Assembly (NCBI GenBank): GCA_900766245.1
Contig: CAAFUR010000020.1
Coordinates: 186,001 to 250,000 of the forward strand
Direction of reading: 5' to 3'
DNA from: Veillonellaceae bacterium
Lineage (GTDB): Bacteria > Bacillota > Negativicutes > Veillonellales > Veillonellaceae
DNA: 64,000 nt
Shown piece by piece: positions 61,825 through 64,000 of this stretch. The notes under the pieces are model-generated. The model saw only the letters and a program-made list of their open reading frames with translations, searched no databases and was not told where the DNA came from. Made by a program: the position numbers and the translations under genes. Within the stretch, counting starts at the first letter, position 1; every line of letters starts with the position of its first letter.

Positions 61825-64000
61825 TTAAACACCTATCACCATATATCGAACAGCACGCCGTGAATTTTGTGTTCCAATGACTTCAGAAATTGTGACTGAT
61901 GTTATATCTAGCTTTTTTGTTTGAACACTTGCTAGCCACTTATCGGAACGTGGATTAATGTGGCTATAAAATATTCCAAAGCATTTTTTTCTAAATGCAA
62001 TTGGGAAGGTTGCTGTATATTGTGCTTCTCCCGTTAAATGTGTTATGTGTATATATCCAAACTGTATGATTACTATATTTTCCCCTTGACCAATTAAGAT
62101 ATATGCTTCATTATCCGAAGTTTCTTTTACTTGTACATTCAACGCTTGCCCTGTGCCTCCTCCTAGACCACTTAACAATTCTTTTACAACTGCTAGTGTA
62201 GGAACAAGGCTTGTATTCGTATCTTCCTTATTTGTAGTAAATAATTTTAATAATGTGGCTGTATCGCCTTTGGTAATGGTTAACCCCTCATTATGTTTTG
62301 TTATATCTGTAATGGTTGCATCATAATCTCCATGATAATGCCACGCACCCCACGCATTATAGAATGTTCTATAGCAGATATTGCAGGGCTTGTTATTCGC
62401 ACCATAGGAGTAGAATACTTGCGTAATCTTATTAGTATCACTTTTAATAACCTGTACTACACCGTAATAGTATACTCGTGTAGTACTCGGTGCATTTCTC
62501 CACCCCCACATGCTTGCGGTTGCTTCATACATACCAGTATCTGTGAGATTATTCCAATCATTGATACTAGTAGGCATAGGCTTCATACTCATGTATTTGT
62601 TAAGATTATGTGAAGTGGAGTCTATATTATGTTCACTAATTTTAGTGGCAATAGAATTATTTATATCACTTACTTTTCTTTTCTCTTCTTCAAAAGATGT
62701 TTGTAATGGAGAAATTAACTCACGCCCAATATCGTTTTTAATAGTTCCTTTTAAGGGTGCAATCAATTCACGATTTATATCATTTTTTATATTCGTTTGA
62801 ATCGTTTGTAGTTCACCTTTTGTCACCCAGTTAGTTATTTTGCTTTGTAGATCTGTTTGTGTTACACAATTTCCAATTTTACTTTGAAATTCTTCTTTTG
62901 TTACCCAATTATTAATTTTACTTTGTAGATCTTCTTGCGTTACCCAGTTACCAGTTTTGACTGCTCCAGCTTTGTTGGCCCATTCCTTGGCTTTCTGCAC
63001 CTCTGATGTAGCACTAGACACATATCCTTGCATATCTCTTACAATAGTGGCAGCATAACTTTTATATTCCTGTAATAGCTGATTCACAGTATCTCTCATC
63101 GATTCAGCTTCTCTATTCTTATCAAGAATCGATTGTTGCATGCTTTGAATCACATTAGATATACCCTTTACTTCTTCTATAGCTTGTTCTAAATTGTGTG
63201 CATGACCTTCAGCAACGCTTGCCTTTTCAATAACACTTGCTTTTAATTGATTAATCTCTTCTTTAGTAGCTATAGTAGAGGATTGTATATTACGTAATTC
63301 TGCTATGGAGTTTTCCATAGTTCCGACATAACCCTTTATTTCTCGTGCTTTAGTTTCTACAGCTCCTACACTTTGTAAGATATCACTATTTTTTAATCGT
63401 CTTGTAATATCACTTTCTACTTGCTCTAAGCTTTGTAACACGGTCTGCTGTGTAGATCGTATTTCTTGCTTGGCTCTTTCCTTCAATGTTTCAGTATCTC
63501 TATCTACTCGACTAAGCTTTTCTTTAATTTCCCCATACATTGTCAGTGATTCTGTATGGATTCCATCTATTTGCGCTTTAATTCTATCAATATTAGCTTT
63601 AGTAGAGGTGACTTCACTTGTAATACGTTCCACTCCATCAAATGGATTTTCTACAAGTTCAATTGCATTTCTTTCACGGTTGATACGTAAATAGGCGTTT
63701 CCTATTTGTGTCGGAATCACAGTATCAAACTGTTCTGATAACACTTGTAGTGGTATACCTTTATGATGACTACCTAATTCCTGTATCATACGAACAATCT
63801 TATCTAATTGCCCTTGTAATGCTGTATAAATTGGTTCATTAGGCAACTGTAATGTATTGTTCCGTGGAGTTTCCCTAGTAAGCAATACACTTTCATTCCT
63901 TGCAAGTGGAGTACCATTCTTTGGATACGTGTATTGCTTAGTAGTAGGATTAAACTCAAAATTTGTAGAAATTCGTTTTGTTTTCCCATTGCTGATGACG
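61825..64000 (-). CDS. Prophage tail fibre protein (5' end outside window)
   Basis: The reading frame is open to the right edge, and residues before the first possible start at 63885 (FEFNPTTKQYTYPKNG) continue smoothly, so the gene is truncated by the window; at least 724 codons are visible. A long coiled-coil shaft precedes a set of 13-aa repeats (NWVT..DLQSKI type, near 62808-62964), then a pyocin-knob-like domain (MPTSINDWNNLTDTGMY) and a gp53-like C-terminal domain (ILIGQGENIVIIQFGY, TATFPIAF). It likely binds the host surface. Confidence 0.85.
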   Translation of the reverse strand, partial: VISNGKTKRISTNFEFNPTTKQYTYPKNGTPLARNESVLLTRETPRNNTLQLPNEPIYTALQGQLDKIVRMIQELGSHHKGIPLQVLSEQFDTVIPTQIGNAYLRINRERNAIELVENPFDGVERITSEVTSTKANIDRIKAQIDGIHTESLTMYGEIKEKLSRVDRDTETLKERAKQEIRSTQQTVLQSLEQVESDITRRLKNSDILQSVGAVETKAREIKGYVGTMENSIAELRNIQSSTIATKEEINQLKASVIEKASVAEGHAHNLEQAIEEVKGISNVIQSMQQSILDKNREAESMRDTVNQLLQEYKSYAATIVRDMQGYVSSATSEVQKAKEWANKAGAVKTGNWVTQEDLQSKINNWVTKEEFQSKIGNCVTQTDLQSKITNWVTKGELQTIQTNIKNDINRELIAPLKGTIKNDIGRELISPLQTSFEEEKRKVSDINNSIATKISEHNIDSTSHNLNKYMSMKPMPTSINDWNNLTDTGMYEATASMWGWRNAPSTTRVYYYGVVQVIKSDTNKITQVFYSYGANNKPCNICYRTFYNAWGAWHYHGDYDATITDITKHNEGLTITKGDTATLLKLFTTNKEDTNTSLVPTLAVVKELLSGLGGGTGQALNVQVKETSDNEAYILIGQGENIVIIQFGYIHITHLTGEAQYTATFPIAFRKKCFGIFYSHINPRSDKWLASVQTKKLDITSVTISEVIGTQNSRRAVRYMVIGV

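Overview
The window is AT-rich chromosomal DNA that I assign to Veillonella or a close relative (Negativicutes, the diderm Firmicutes). This rests on recognising the protein sequences together with Firmicutes-type gene order: hrcA-grpE-dnaK-dnaJ behind a CIRCE operator, Asp23/Gls24-nusB-xseAB-tlyA-argR-recN, and rpsB-tsf / pyrH-frr-uppS-cdsA-dxr-rseP-ispG-proS. The tmRNA tag ends in ENFALAA. A spanin-like lysis gene in the prophage would fit a host with an outer membrane.

Layout. (1) Positions 1-11660, + strand: two Asp23/Gls24-family genes (the first cut by the window edge), nusB, a TsaD-like paralogue, xseA/xseB, a short-chain prenyl synthase, tlyA, nadK, mnmM, argR, recN, then the lysine/diaminopimelate genes dapB, asd and dapA. 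(2) 11672-12920: lexA and a divergent small LysM protein resembling the SOS division inhibitor YneA, with an SOS-box-like sequence inside the latter's promoter. (3) 13158-14153: a lone tyrosine recombinase surrounded by palindromes and short direct repeats. (4) 14428-24099, - strand: peptidase and HIT genes, then mtaB, rsmE, prmA, dnaJ, dnaK, grpE, hrcA and CIRCE. (5) 24100-25180: a 119-aa orphan gene bracketed by two large nested-hairpin elements of shared architecture. (6) 25192-29855: a siroheme-reductase-like small protein, hemW, lepA, mnmA. (7) 30048-31456: an intact ISL3-family insertion sequence with an 8-bp target duplication. (8) 31460-45050: a PLP enzyme, miaA, an RsmJ-like methyltransferase, mutL, mutS, miaB, a P-loop/Asp23 fusion, a PHP phosphoesterase, smpB, rnr. 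(9) 45106-46474: secG, sigH and, on the + strand, ssrA (tmRNA). (10) 46623-56394: proS, ispG, rseP, dxr, cdsA, uppS, a small coupled gene, frr, pyrH, tsf, rpsB. (11) 56604-58942: a secreted protein of unknown function and thiC under a TPP riboswitch. (12) 59087-64000: the lysis and tail-fibre end of a prophage, running off the right edge, with a short Abi-like gene and a candidate structured RNA at its margin.

How the genes work together. Most of the window is housekeeping: RNA modification (tlyA, mnmM, mtaB, rsmE, prmA, mnmA, miaA, miaB, rsmJ-like), ribosome rescue and RNA decay (smpB, rnr and ssrA within about 4 kb), DNA repair (recN, lexA, mutS, mutL, xseAB), isoprenoid and envelope synthesis (ispA, dxr, ispG, uppS, cdsA, rseP), and heat shock. 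The least explained parts are the prophage edge, where two long coiled-coil proteins start 4 nt apart in different frames from one ribosome binding site and where a promoter drives a short structured RNA ahead of an Abi-like remnant, and the paired hairpin elements around the orphan gene. No tRNA, 5S/16S/23S rRNA or CRISPR array was seen.
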